Assembly (NCBI GenBank): GCA_025766275.1 | Contig: JAFKAC010000198.1 | Span: 1-64,000 of the forward strand | Length of the DNA: 64,000 nt | DNA from: Lactarius indigo | Lineage: Eukaryota > Basidiomycota > Agaricomycetes > Russulales > Russulaceae | Direction: 5' to 3' | In this document: positions 12,501 through 21,499 of the stretch, piece by piece | How the letters are laid out: each line of letters starts with the position of its first letter | How positions within the stretch are numbered: position 1 is the stretch's first letter | Position numbers and translations under genes: made by a program | Notes under the pieces: generated by a model | The model's input: the letters and a program-made list of their open reading frames with translations, nothing else | Told to the model about the DNA's origin: nothing | The model's database searches: none

Positions 12501-15005
12501 CAAATCCGTATCGGATCGGCTATTCAGATATAAGCACGGGTAAGAGCTTCACTGACAATCACTTACGTTAATATACGAGATCCACTTCAACGCGCCAGTC
12601 ATCGACGGCTTCGGGATTGTATACCCGGTGTAGAGGATAAGCATGAGCAACATGAGACCGGCAATTGTCTGTGCAGGCGCTGGAGATCCGAAAGCTGCTG
12701 CCACGCAACGGAACCACGCCTTCATTACCAACGCCATCGTAAAGACAAATAGGAAGAAAGTGCTGCGACAGAGTCCATGAGCCACCGGAACGAGATAGGG
12801 CAGAAATAGTGCCTACAAAAACTGGCCCGCAGAGGCCTGCAAACCAGCCATGAAGTAGAGGATGAATGAGAATATCATAATCGTGAAGAAGGTGATTGGC
12901 ACGTCAACGATGGTAAGGGCGGCAGCTTCGATGAATGGATGGTACATTGCAGCTCTGGCATGCTTTAGTACAATTGGTCGCTGTGCGAAGAGAGCTGGGA
13001 TCTCGGCGATTGAAGACAATGCCGCCCAAAGTATAGCACTAGCAAGATGAGTTTGTTACAGAGCGGAAGTGAGGACGCAACATGTGACGACGTACAAGAA
13101 GAGAACACCCCCACGCGAGAAGTACTGGGATGTCTCATCCTTCAGCCTGAAAAAGATAGAACCATTGACAAGAGCCTGTACAATGTAAGTACTGGTTGGG
13201 ATTAGTGCAGAATATTAGAATCGCTTTGTAGACGAGAATACGTACATGAGGATAATCAATTGTGTGGCGAAGTGGCCACGCAGAATTTGCAGGCGGCGCA
13301 GCACGACGGCGCGAACCTGCATGGGGACGGATATCGTGTAGGGGCTCTCCTTGCGTTGCGTAGTCGCGTGCTCCGCCATTGCGCTTTGTTCGTACGTGAG
13401 GGCACGCTCAGGGTGACCAACAAACTCTTTGAAGTACGCGTCCATGTCCATGCGATTCGCTACACTCGCTTCGATGCCAAGAAGGCAGAGGCGAATTCGG
13501 CAGCTGTCTGTGGGACTGGACCTTTGAATCCTCGCGGACCGTCGTGCGAGGGGATTCGTGACTAGCGCACATGTGGGAGGGAATATTGAGCAAAATCTAC
13601 AAGTAAAAGCAAGCGACATACCAGCAACAAGGAAATCTGAGGTGGTCTGCCGGTGTGCTGGTTCAAAACCGAGATCGATGAAATATTGCCGAGCCTGGTC
13701 TACACGCCCAAAGTATACCATCCTGCCGTCATAAATGACACAGACTTTGTCGAAATTCCGGTACAATGATTCTGCAGCTTGATAAATTGACACGATGTTG
13801 GATATATGCGCCACGTCGGTTGCTATGCGCAGTGCACGAACAAACTCGAGGGCCGTCGAAGCGTCGAGACCTCGAGTGGAACTGTCGTAGGAAATGATAT
13901 TAAGCACGTCCAAACACTGGTGCGGCAATACCTACTTGTCCCATGCCGTGATTCTGGAACGAAGCGTCAATGCCTCGCTTATTGAAACACGCTTCTTCTC
14001 GCCGCCAGACACTCCATGGATAACCGCATCGCCAACGGGCATGTTTCTTCACGTGTCGCAAACCGAAAACGGTTTGCGTGATGTCCGTTATTCTCTTTAC
14101 AAATTCACCACGCAGACGCCCTTCCAAGCGATTGTGCGGCGCACGCATCTTGGCCGCAAACCGGAGCGTTTCATCGACCGTAAGCGTGGGGAAATGTACG
14201 TCGTCCTCTGGGGAGTAGACGACATCGCCGCGGTAGTGCTTGGCAATGGATTCTGGTGTGAAAGAGTCATAATACACTTCACCTTCTACGAGATGATACT
14301 CTGCGCGCTGATTGGTGAGCGTTTTCAGAAACGTGCTGCATCCCGAGCCTGGGCTCCCCAGGACGACTGAGATTGATTGAGAAAATCATGCTTGACTCAT
14401 GGCAAAAGTAGAAAAAATTACATACGCAACATTTCCCCGGGCGAACAACACCTTCGAAGCCAATGAGGATATCGCGCAAGGGGGGGTGACGTGAGGCCTG
14501 GATCTTCTCAAAGATACCTTAGGGTTGAAGAAAGAACCAAAGGTAGGCTGGTAGCTGGTGGCAGCCCCCAAGCCGACGACGCGGAGGTCCTTAAACATGA
14601 CACCAAGCTCCCGCGAATGAATACCTGCACGGCCCTGCCTAAAGCCCATTTAGTCACGAGGAGAGATATGGGGCTGAGGCAATGATGTACCTTTCATGAT
14701 GGTCCGAAGGGTCTTCTCGAAGTCAAAGGGCCCAGTAGCAGGCACTGAGAGTGTCTCGGACGACTCCGAAAATACAGTCCCAGGGCCAAGCGCGGGCTCC
14801 GAGAGGTGGGTGAGGGTACGTCGAAGCTGGCCTACGCCTTCTTCATCGAAGTAACCACTGGAACGTGCGAACCCGAAGAGTTTACATCGGGTACTGTTAC
14901 CTGAGGAGCGATTAGTGGAGGGTCGATGACTTGCGCGTCCTCGGGGGCAGGTGGTAGGGTGCTGACGCTCTGGTCACGCAGCGTAACTTCCTGCAAGTCG
15001 GACAT
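9555..15005 (-). CDS. PDR-type (ABCG) multidrug ABC transporter, many introns and several frame breaks
   Basis: A full-size fungal PDR pump (NBD1-TMD1-NBD2-TMD2) for plasma-membrane export of drugs or lipids. The ATG is at 15003-15005 (MSDLQEV). NBD1 shows the PDR-type Walker [10 protein letters not shown] (Cys in place of Lys), VSGGE and the STRGLDAS D-loop. NBD2 has a canonical GESGAGK Walker A split from TT by an intron at ~11860, the degenerate signature [13 protein letters not shown], and [13 protein letters not shown]. Hydrophobic TMD segments and the PDR GFMW C-terminal block follow. At least a dozen introns fit, for example NP-AEY near 10970. Frame breaks occur near 10263, 11051, 12390, 14042, 14435 and 14520. 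Three are one-base losses in homopolymers (10263, 11051, 14435). Either this is a young pseudogene or the sequence is imperfect. A paralogue ends at 266. Confidence 0.85.
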
Positions 15006-16379
15006 GGACTATTGGCTGCGCTGAAAGAGAGAGGATTTTCAAAGGGGGGGAGGGGGACTCCATTAATTCCAGGGGGAGGCGAGAGGGTTAAAAGGGACAC
15101 AGTGAAGTAAACAACTACGGAGCGGCGACACCATCGCGTTCCGAACTTCGCATCGAATACCACGAGTACAAACCCGTCCAGATGTTACGAATCTGAAAAA
15201 ATCGAACGGTCATTGAGATCATTACCCTATCTGGTAGCAGGACCAGACAATGCCGGTGACAGACCTACTTGCGGCTAATAGCGCAATGCGGTGAAGTGGA
15301 GGGGGAGCTCGGATCGCATGACCGTGGAGATAACGCACAGGTGCCAGCTCCTGGTGCAGCCCGATCCTTCATATGTCTACGCCTTATTCTATCGTTCACG
15401 CACGTTGCAAAATTTACAGCATTTTCATATCGATGGGACCCCAGACGAATTTCTTTTGGCAGGTGGAGTTTCGAGAACCCCATTGGTAGATTTGCCGAGG
15501 CCTACATATACTTGAAAAAAAATATAAATGAACTGAAAAAATTCCAAGATCTTTAAGAGGTCCAGGAATCTAGCACCAAGAAGTAGCACTACAACCCACC
15601 TGGGGACCACACCACTGACTGCAAACAGCATCAAGGCTCAAGAATGGTGTGTGGACATTAGTGTTCTTTCACCTTTCCCAGAAGTGGTGAGCGTGTGTAC
15701 TGTTCTGCGGGGTGTCCTGCGCAAGGAGCATGGGTAAAAGAGGTGTAGCGTGGCTTTACATTGCATGGTTCATACATGTCGGTCGGCGTGCCAAGGAACG
15801 GATGTACGTGGTAACGGCGTGCAAGGGTAATCGTGCACCCATGCGCTGAGAGGTGCTGCTCTCTCCCTCGCTCTGGGTCTCGTATGTTATGCTCACTAGT
15901 GGCATTCAAGTTATCAGCACTGGCATGGCTTGGACGAGTCGACGCCGTGACACCGAGATCCGAGATCTGAGATGGCAGTCCGGGATTCGAGAAGTGCGTG
16001 GGATCTTTACCAGTAAGGTAAGTGATGACTAAGAATTCCAAGCGTACTCTCAAACCGTGACCTTGCTCTAAGTCGGGCTCTAAGTTTGGCGGGGTCGGAG
16101 AGGAATTCGACGTTACATGCCTCTCATTTTCTGCAGTGGGGACCGGTACACTAACAAGAACAATGAGGTCTGGGACCTGAAACCTGATTATATCTGAGTG
16201 GTCATGACGACTGGAGACTAATAATTGGTGGTGTTACTACTCAGTGCCACTCATACTGGCACTGGTGATAAGTAGGAAGTGGCACGGGCAAGGACATGGT
16301 ACGACCCGACCCTTGGTACGAATTTTAATGCGGAGATGTTGATTCTTCAATTCAAGGGGCCTGATCGTACTTACTACGG
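15006..16379. other. Upstream region of the ABC transporter, no gene recognised
   Basis: Contains the presumed promoter of the minus-strand transporter. No conserved coding segment was found in the remainder. Confidence 0.45.
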
Positions 16380-17249
16380 GGACGCCAGAACACGCCTCGT
16401 CATGGGCCTTCCATTCGTCCTTTTTTTTGAACTCATTATTGTGTTCTGTGGGATTCAGAACCCTAACTATAAACTTTGTCCGCCTGACTTTACTTCAATC
16501 TCTTTTTGTGTCAAGTCTGATCAAACATTAGACCCCTCTTTTTGATTCAGAGAGTAGCACCATCCATCCTAACAGCTACGCTCACAGTTGTTGACCCAGT
16601 ACCACTGTTCGTGTCTAAGTTCAACGACGTCCGGGCCGTACTTTCTCAGGATTTGGTTTTTTTTTTTAAAAAAAAAAAACGACGTCTGGACCTGCCACAC
16701 AAACGGGGACTTTTGTTCTAATCCTCCCTTTCAGTTCCTGATGCATGATGTGGAAAGAGTCCCAAAACAGTGTCTGGAGCGGCAGACAGACCCCAAACTG
16801 GCCGGAAATGTAATCGACACAAATACTCGGATTTAAAGAAGGGGGGGCAGTACGAACGTGAGCTCTATGGCCGCTTTGCGGTGATGGCGCTAAGGCTATC
16901 TTAGCGGCGACTTCGGTGGCTGTGACAATGAGGGTGCAGAGTCATCCCTTGGCGTAGGGTGCACCGCAGTGCCGGCACAGAACGCTGCACTGGCAAGGCA
17001 TACCTTTGTAGCTCGTTCCTTGGACACCATGGACTTGTCTCTCCACTGCAATTCTTTCTGACTGGTCTCGTCCGCGCTGTGCATACCCCTGGTGACGACT
17101 TATTCCAAGAACACGAATCAGACCGATATTCAGCAAGCTAGAGGGGGGCCGCTTTCATTATCCCTGAAATAGAACGGCAATGTCGAGCACACTTTGCAAC
17201 GCCCACAATCCTAAAGTCTAATTTACCACCATCATTCGCGGCGGGAGGT

Positions 17250-17264
17250 GCGGATATACTCCGC
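17250..17264. promoter_or_regulatory. Palindrome GCGGA-N5-TCCGC in lectin promoter (copy 2)
   Basis: Identical to the site at 3402-3416 and at about the same distance (~416 bp) from the lectin ATG. Confidence 0.55.
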
Positions 17265-17499
17265 TTCTTTACTCTGCTGGTGTATGCGCGCGAATCAGAG
17301 ACGCTGCATTCTATGGGGCGACAGAGGTACGTCAAGGGTTATTTCGGTTGGGGGAGAAGGGTGGAGCTACAGTTACGCCGGCGCACATTCAACGACGTTT
17401 GGTAGGACGCATCTCTCGCATCAGCACACACCGCTCCGCCGCCGTGGCCTCCTAACTCCTAGGTCTTATTTGCAACGCATTGGTCTCTCTGAAAAAAGG

Positions 17500-17506
17500 T
17501 ATAAAA
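17500..17506 (+). promoter_or_regulatory. TATA box of lectin copy 2
   Basis: TATAAAA ~175 bp upstream of the ATG, in the same sequence context as in copy 1. Confidence 0.5.
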
Positions 17507-17679
17507 CCCCCCTGTCATCGCTCTTCCCAGTAGGCTTCTTACTCCTGAACCAGACAAACCAACCATACAAAAGGTGTGCTGTCTCCTGTGCTACATCTCT
17601 TCGAATATGACTGACAGGCAACTGGTTGTCCCGTCGTAACTGTCGCTTCGCTCTCTCTCCGACGCTCATTGTTACAGAA

Positions 17680-18119
17680 ATGAGCAACTATCAAATCAAG
17701 GTGCTGATCTTCCAGACCAATCCCCAGCAGACGAGTTCTTCCACGTCGTCGAGAAGACTGTGTGGAACTTCGCAATGGTGGAACCTGGAGCGAGGTCGAC
17801 GGTTGCAACATACTCAGGATGAACGGCAGCGGAACATCCGGCGCCCTTCGCCTCCTGTCCAAAATGGCGAGGGCTGCATCATCACTTTGGGGGTCCACAA
17901 CAACAAGCGATGGGGCGACATCATCACGAACCTCAAGAACGACCAAACGCTTGCGTCATTAATCCGCAGTACTACAGCAAGGACCACCCCAACATGGAGA
18001 AGCAGAGGGAGAGGCAGCTGACTTCTTACGAGACGTCCGACTTGCAAGGCCGCAAGTTTTCGTTTGAGTACGTTGTGGCTGACGGCAAGGACCTCACGGT
18101 TCGGGTTATCATCGCTTAA
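17680..18119 (+). CDS. Fungal fruit-body lectin, copy 2, frameshifted as read
   Basis: Near-identical paralogue of the lectin at 3836, with the same start context and family landmarks (NGSGTSG, KRWGDI, QLTSYE). Relative to copy 1 it lacks single bases near 17729, 17774, 17861 (four A against five) and 17948 (one C against two). The first three losses cancel, so the middle of the protein is back in frame, but the fourth leaves the C-terminal third in another frame. That last third is itself well conserved and ends at the TAA 18117-18119. Copy 2 keeps the G5 run and the bases after DLQ that copy 1 lacks. The breaks in the two copies therefore arose independently, or are sequencing errors. Confidence 0.85.
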
Positions 18120-18229
18120 ATAGTAGTAAGCCGCTGGAACATCTTACTCGCCTTCGACTTTGGCTGACTACCCTCTCAAAAAGAAAAGGTTTCTTGAAGC
18201 GCCCAGGTCGATGTGTCGTTGTGTAGTCG

Positions 18230-18245
18230 ATACACTTGAGTGTAT
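18230..18245. promoter_or_regulatory. Short 3' hairpin after lectin copy 2
   Basis: ATACACT-TG-AGTGTAT, a perfect 7-bp inverted repeat ~110 bp after the stop codon. A related stem follows lectin copy 3 at 21022. In copy 1 the left arm is lost. A role in the 3' UTR is inferred. Confidence 0.4.
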
Positions 18246-18400
18246 GAAAATTGTGGCGCGTAACGTAGAAAACAGTGATGTTGTTTGTTTGCAGTTGCGG
18301 CGTCGCGCATTCGATTGTCGCGAAGAACGGCCACTTGAGCAGAAATGACCATTACTTCTGGCTCAGATACCGCCAACTAATCGTACTGGTCGTATTCCTG

Positions 18401-19289
18401 GCCTCGCTTGATCCCGGTCATGAGGGACAGTGGATTTGGAAGTTGAGCACGCGCAGTCTGAGATAACTAGATAAGATGAGGTCACTGAGTGCAGAGCTCA
18501 CATATGTGGTGACTCTAGCGGGAAGTAGCATGAGGAACGCATTGGCTTGTTGTAGGGTTACTATGAGCCAGTACCGATCATGCATCGTAGGCAAGATCAT
18601 AGGTGAAGCTGTGAAGGGCCGCTAGATTTGAGGCTCGAGAGGAGACTGCAAAAACACCAAAAGAGCCAGAAGGAAATATTCGCGAGGTGCAGACAATCAA
18701 GCAGCAACCAGAGAAAGTCTGGACCCTTCACTAGCAAGTTGCAAGCGCCGACTGCTTGAATCTTGGCTTGAATGAATGTCTTGAAACCGCCTTGAAACTG
18801 AAACCGCGGCCCTTGCCGCGGCTTTTTTTTTTTTGGTTCCTTGGGATTACGTAGCCACACTTCGTGGCACAGTTACATTCAGTGCCAAACAACACTGGCA
18901 CTGACGGATTCGGACTCGGACGCAGACCAAGCAAGGACGGACGCCCACTTTTATCGTGCCCTCGACTTCACGTCTCTGGGCGAATCTCTCAATGTGTTCT
19001 CTGGATCGCTACTATCATTAGCAATGGCTTGGATTTTCAGTGGTGGAAGGTGATCTGACTGGCCCATCCACTGGCACTTCGATAGTACAGGAAAGCACCA
19101 CCGGCACGCTTTCGACGGGCACCAAGTAACTCAGGCCGAGACGCTCTCGTAATGGCGACCTATCGAGTCGTGGTGATTACGCTAAATCCAAATATGAGGA
19201 GGATTCATGAGTTCATTCTTAGTAAATGCTTTGGCGTGCTCTAGAGGATACCGAGTTAGACGGCAAGGCACCTCTTCTGATAAAAGTAT
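18401..19289. other. Intergenic, no gene recognised
   Basis: Short open frames only, with no recognisable domain. A T12 tract lies at about 18823-18834. Confidence 0.4.
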
Positions 19290-20138
19290 GGACGCACGCC
19301 CCCATCTTCCTTCATACTTACTGCTACGCTCATCTCAGCCAGTTGGTCCGGGTCTATTGTGTTTGGATCTCAGAAGACGATCGGGCCTGCTCTACATTGA
19401 AGGTTGTTTCATTGATATGCTCACTTCGAGCCACCTCCCGCAAATAAAGGGAGATTCTGCCTCTAACTGGAGATTGAGCCTCCCAATACTATTTGTAGGA
19501 GTCAGTGTTGGCTTTTTTCGCGGCTTGGCTGGTTTCGCAAGATGTCAGTTTGTGTGATCACATCGCCGGCGCTGTAATGACCCATTCAGTTCCTGTTGTG
19601 ACACGAATCCCAAAATAAGAGCATCTAGGTCGGTGGAAAGGCCACGAACAAAGAGAGTCGTACGTATTTTCGGGCTTGGATCGTTTAGAGCTATTGTTCA
19701 CTCTATTAATATCGGCATCATAGATCCGAAAAGAGCGGGATTTCTGCACATTAGGTCCTTTACGCTGGTATTGATGGGAGTAGCCCCATGACCAGAAGTT
19801 GGTCGGGCGGGGACGCAAGCCACTAGATTGAGCGGTGCTCGAACTCTTAGAATGCACCGTAAATGTCCAAAGAACGGGACGCTGCGAGTGAATCGTGCAT
19901 GCCTTTGCATCCCCTATCTGGCACAGCGTCGACTTGTCTCTCAGTACAATTTCCGTCCGACGATCTGTCATTGGCACCATGTCCCAATGCGAAGAGGCGC
20001 CTGGCCCTTTGGTCCGGTGAGGACTTCGCCGAAACATATTTCAGGTCCCGCTCAAGCACGTTAGAGGGAAGCTCCATTTTTCAAACTGAATCTCTACATT
20101 TCTGAGGACCAATTACTCCAACATTCACTGTGAAAGGT

Positions 20139-20153
20139 GCGGATATGCTCCGC
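20139..20153. promoter_or_regulatory. Palindrome GCGGA-N5-TCCGC in lectin promoter (copy 3)
   Basis: GCGGATATGCTCCGC. One spacer base differs from copies 1 and 2, and both half-sites are kept. It lies ~340 bp upstream of the ATG, and the flanking CTTCTTT is also kept. Confidence 0.55.
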
Positions 20154-20306
20154 TTCTTTGGTGGGCGCGAGTGATAATAAGAGTACACCAACAGTGGTAT
20201 CCGTTGAGGAGAAGCGTGAGGTGATGGCGTTCACTGCACACCAGAATGTTGGGGCTAGCACGAGCTTTATGCTCTCAGCGATACGTTGATCTGTTAGAGG
20301 AGAAGG

Positions 20307-20313
20307 TATAAAA
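20307..20313 (+). promoter_or_regulatory. TATA box of lectin copy 3
   Basis: TATAAAA in the conserved AAGGTATAAAA context, ~170 bp upstream of the start codon. Confidence 0.5.
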
Positions 20314-20478
20314 TACTCCTCATCTGTCGTTGTCTTACCCCAGTAGCCCTCTTACTCCAGAGTCATACAAAGGTGCGCAGGCTCCTATGCATCTCTTCGA
20401 GGCTGTCAACTGGCCATCCTACCTTCACACTCTCGCCATACTTTCTTCCAACGCTCACTCGTTTTCTTCTCACAGGGA

Positions 20479-21003
20479 ATGAGTTATTCGATCAAAGCAT
20501 CTGTCTACCAGACTAATCCCACCAAGAACACGTACTACCGTATTGTCGAGAAGTCCGTTTGGAAATACGCCAATGGTGGGACCTGGGACGAGGTCGACGG
20601 TTACCATGTGCTCAAGATGGGCGGCAGCGGGACGTCCGGGTCCATTCGCTTCGTTTCCAACACGGGCGAGGCCTTCGTCGTCGCTCTACGCATCCACAAT
20701 TACAAGCGGTGGTGCGACATCGTCGCGAACCTGAAGACCGATCAAACCGCTTGCACCATTAACCCAGAGTATTACAGCAATGAGCACCCCGATAGGCAGA
20801 GACAGAGGGAGAAGCAGCTGACTTCGTACGAAGTGGCGGACTTGCAGGGTCGCAAGTGTTCGACTGAATACTATGTGACGAGGGCAATGCCCTGGAGGTC
20901 GAATTGTGATCTCAAAGTCACTTTGACTTCTCACCCACCCTCACTTCTGACTGTCCTCCGCTCTCTAAGATGTCAGTGTTGCCCCTTGAAGTGCGCCAGT
21001 TGA
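20479..21003 (+). CDS. Fungal fruit-body lectin, copy 3 (most intact copy)
   Basis: An FB_lectin family protein with an uninterrupted reading frame over almost the whole domain. Landmarks: YQTNP at residues 10-14, KYANGGTW at 29-36, GGSGTSGS at 48-55, YKRWCDI at 75-81, then QLTSYE at 113-118 and LQGRK. It is clearly diverged from copies 1 and 2 and resembles characterised mushroom lectins best. The ATG at 20479 follows a TTCTCACAG acceptor-like site, suggesting a 5' UTR intron. After the EYYV codons near 20875 the frame drifts into a non-homologous tail ending at 21003. One missing G there would give the usual short C-terminus with a stop near 20910. Expected role: carbohydrate-binding defence protein of fruiting tissue. 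Confidence 0.9.
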   Translation: MSYSIKASVYQTNPTKNTYYRIVEKSVWKYANGGTWDEVDGYHVLKMGGSGTSGSIRFVSNTGEAFVVALRIHNYKRWCDIVANLKTDQTACTINPEYYSNEHPDRQRQREKQLTSYEVADLQGRKCSTEYYVTRAMPWRSNCDLKVTLTSHPPSLLTVLRSLRCQCCPLKCAS

Positions 21004-21021
21004 TGTGTTTTCTTGTTGACG

Positions 21022-21037
21022 ATACACTTACGTGTAT
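21022..21037. promoter_or_regulatory. Short 3' hairpin after lectin copy 3
   Basis: ATACAC-TTAC-GTGTAT inverted repeat, positionally equivalent to 18230-18245, with arms conserved and loop changed. Confidence 0.4.
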
Positions 21038-21040
21038 GGG

Positions 21041-21499
21041 AATGTCGTGTGCGACATGGAATCGGAGTTTCGTTATATCGGCATCGCGTTAGCAGCCATA
21101 CAAACCGACTACGGTTTGAACAACCCTTTGAACAAGATGTCGGTGAGATCTAGCCTGAAATTAACTGGTCTGAGTTCATGGGAAGATTTTCTTATGACAC
21201 CGACACAGCATGGTGTTACTCAAGCATGAAATGTCGTCTTCTTTCAGCTATTGAACGTTGAACATATATAACAGCAGTCACTAGTCACTAGTCACTGCAC
21301 ACATTCGGGACTCGCTAATTGACCAATCGTCTTTCTCTTAGTTGCGCCCTACGGACACGTTTATCACACATAGACCTACTTGCCATAGAATCAACAGGGC
21401 TCAACAAGGCGCAATAGAGGAAAATGTTTCTTTTTTTTGTGCTTGGGAACCCGTCTATCGAAAAACTATATTCTACCTCTGCGCGCAACGAGCATTGCA
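21041..21499. other. Intergenic, 3' flanks of lectin copy 3 and NDUFS1
   Basis: No gene. A short tandem CACTAGT repeat occurs at about 21278-21296. Confidence 0.5.

Larger units (their letters stand above)
16380..18400 (+). repeat. Segmental duplication, copy 2 (carries lectin copy 2)
   Basis: Matches 2230-4500. From 17090 to 18120 the match is near-identical, with small indels. Upstream (16400-17090) it is gapped and more diverged, sharing blocks such as AACTTTGTCCG and CTTTTTGTGT. It includes a T11/A12 junction near 16660-16679 that is absent from copy 1. Confidence 0.8.
19290..21040 (+). repeat. Segmental duplication, diverged copy 3 (carries lectin copy 3)
   Basis: The order of landmarks matches copies 1 and 2: a CTTACTGCTACGCTCATCTCAG block (2434 in copy 1, ~19316 here), the palindromic promoter element, a TATA box, the lectin gene and the 3' hairpin. 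Overall similarity is much lower than between copies 1 and 2, so this is the older split. Confidence 0.6.

Noticed and set aside
16655..16680. T11/A12 junction as a poly(A) retro-insertion
   Set aside because: No flanking target duplication was seen. It is a simple-sequence difference between duplicated segments.
18597..18934. Overlapping minus-strand frames near 18.7 kb
   Set aside because: No conserved domain, and they span a poly(T) tract. Considered noise.
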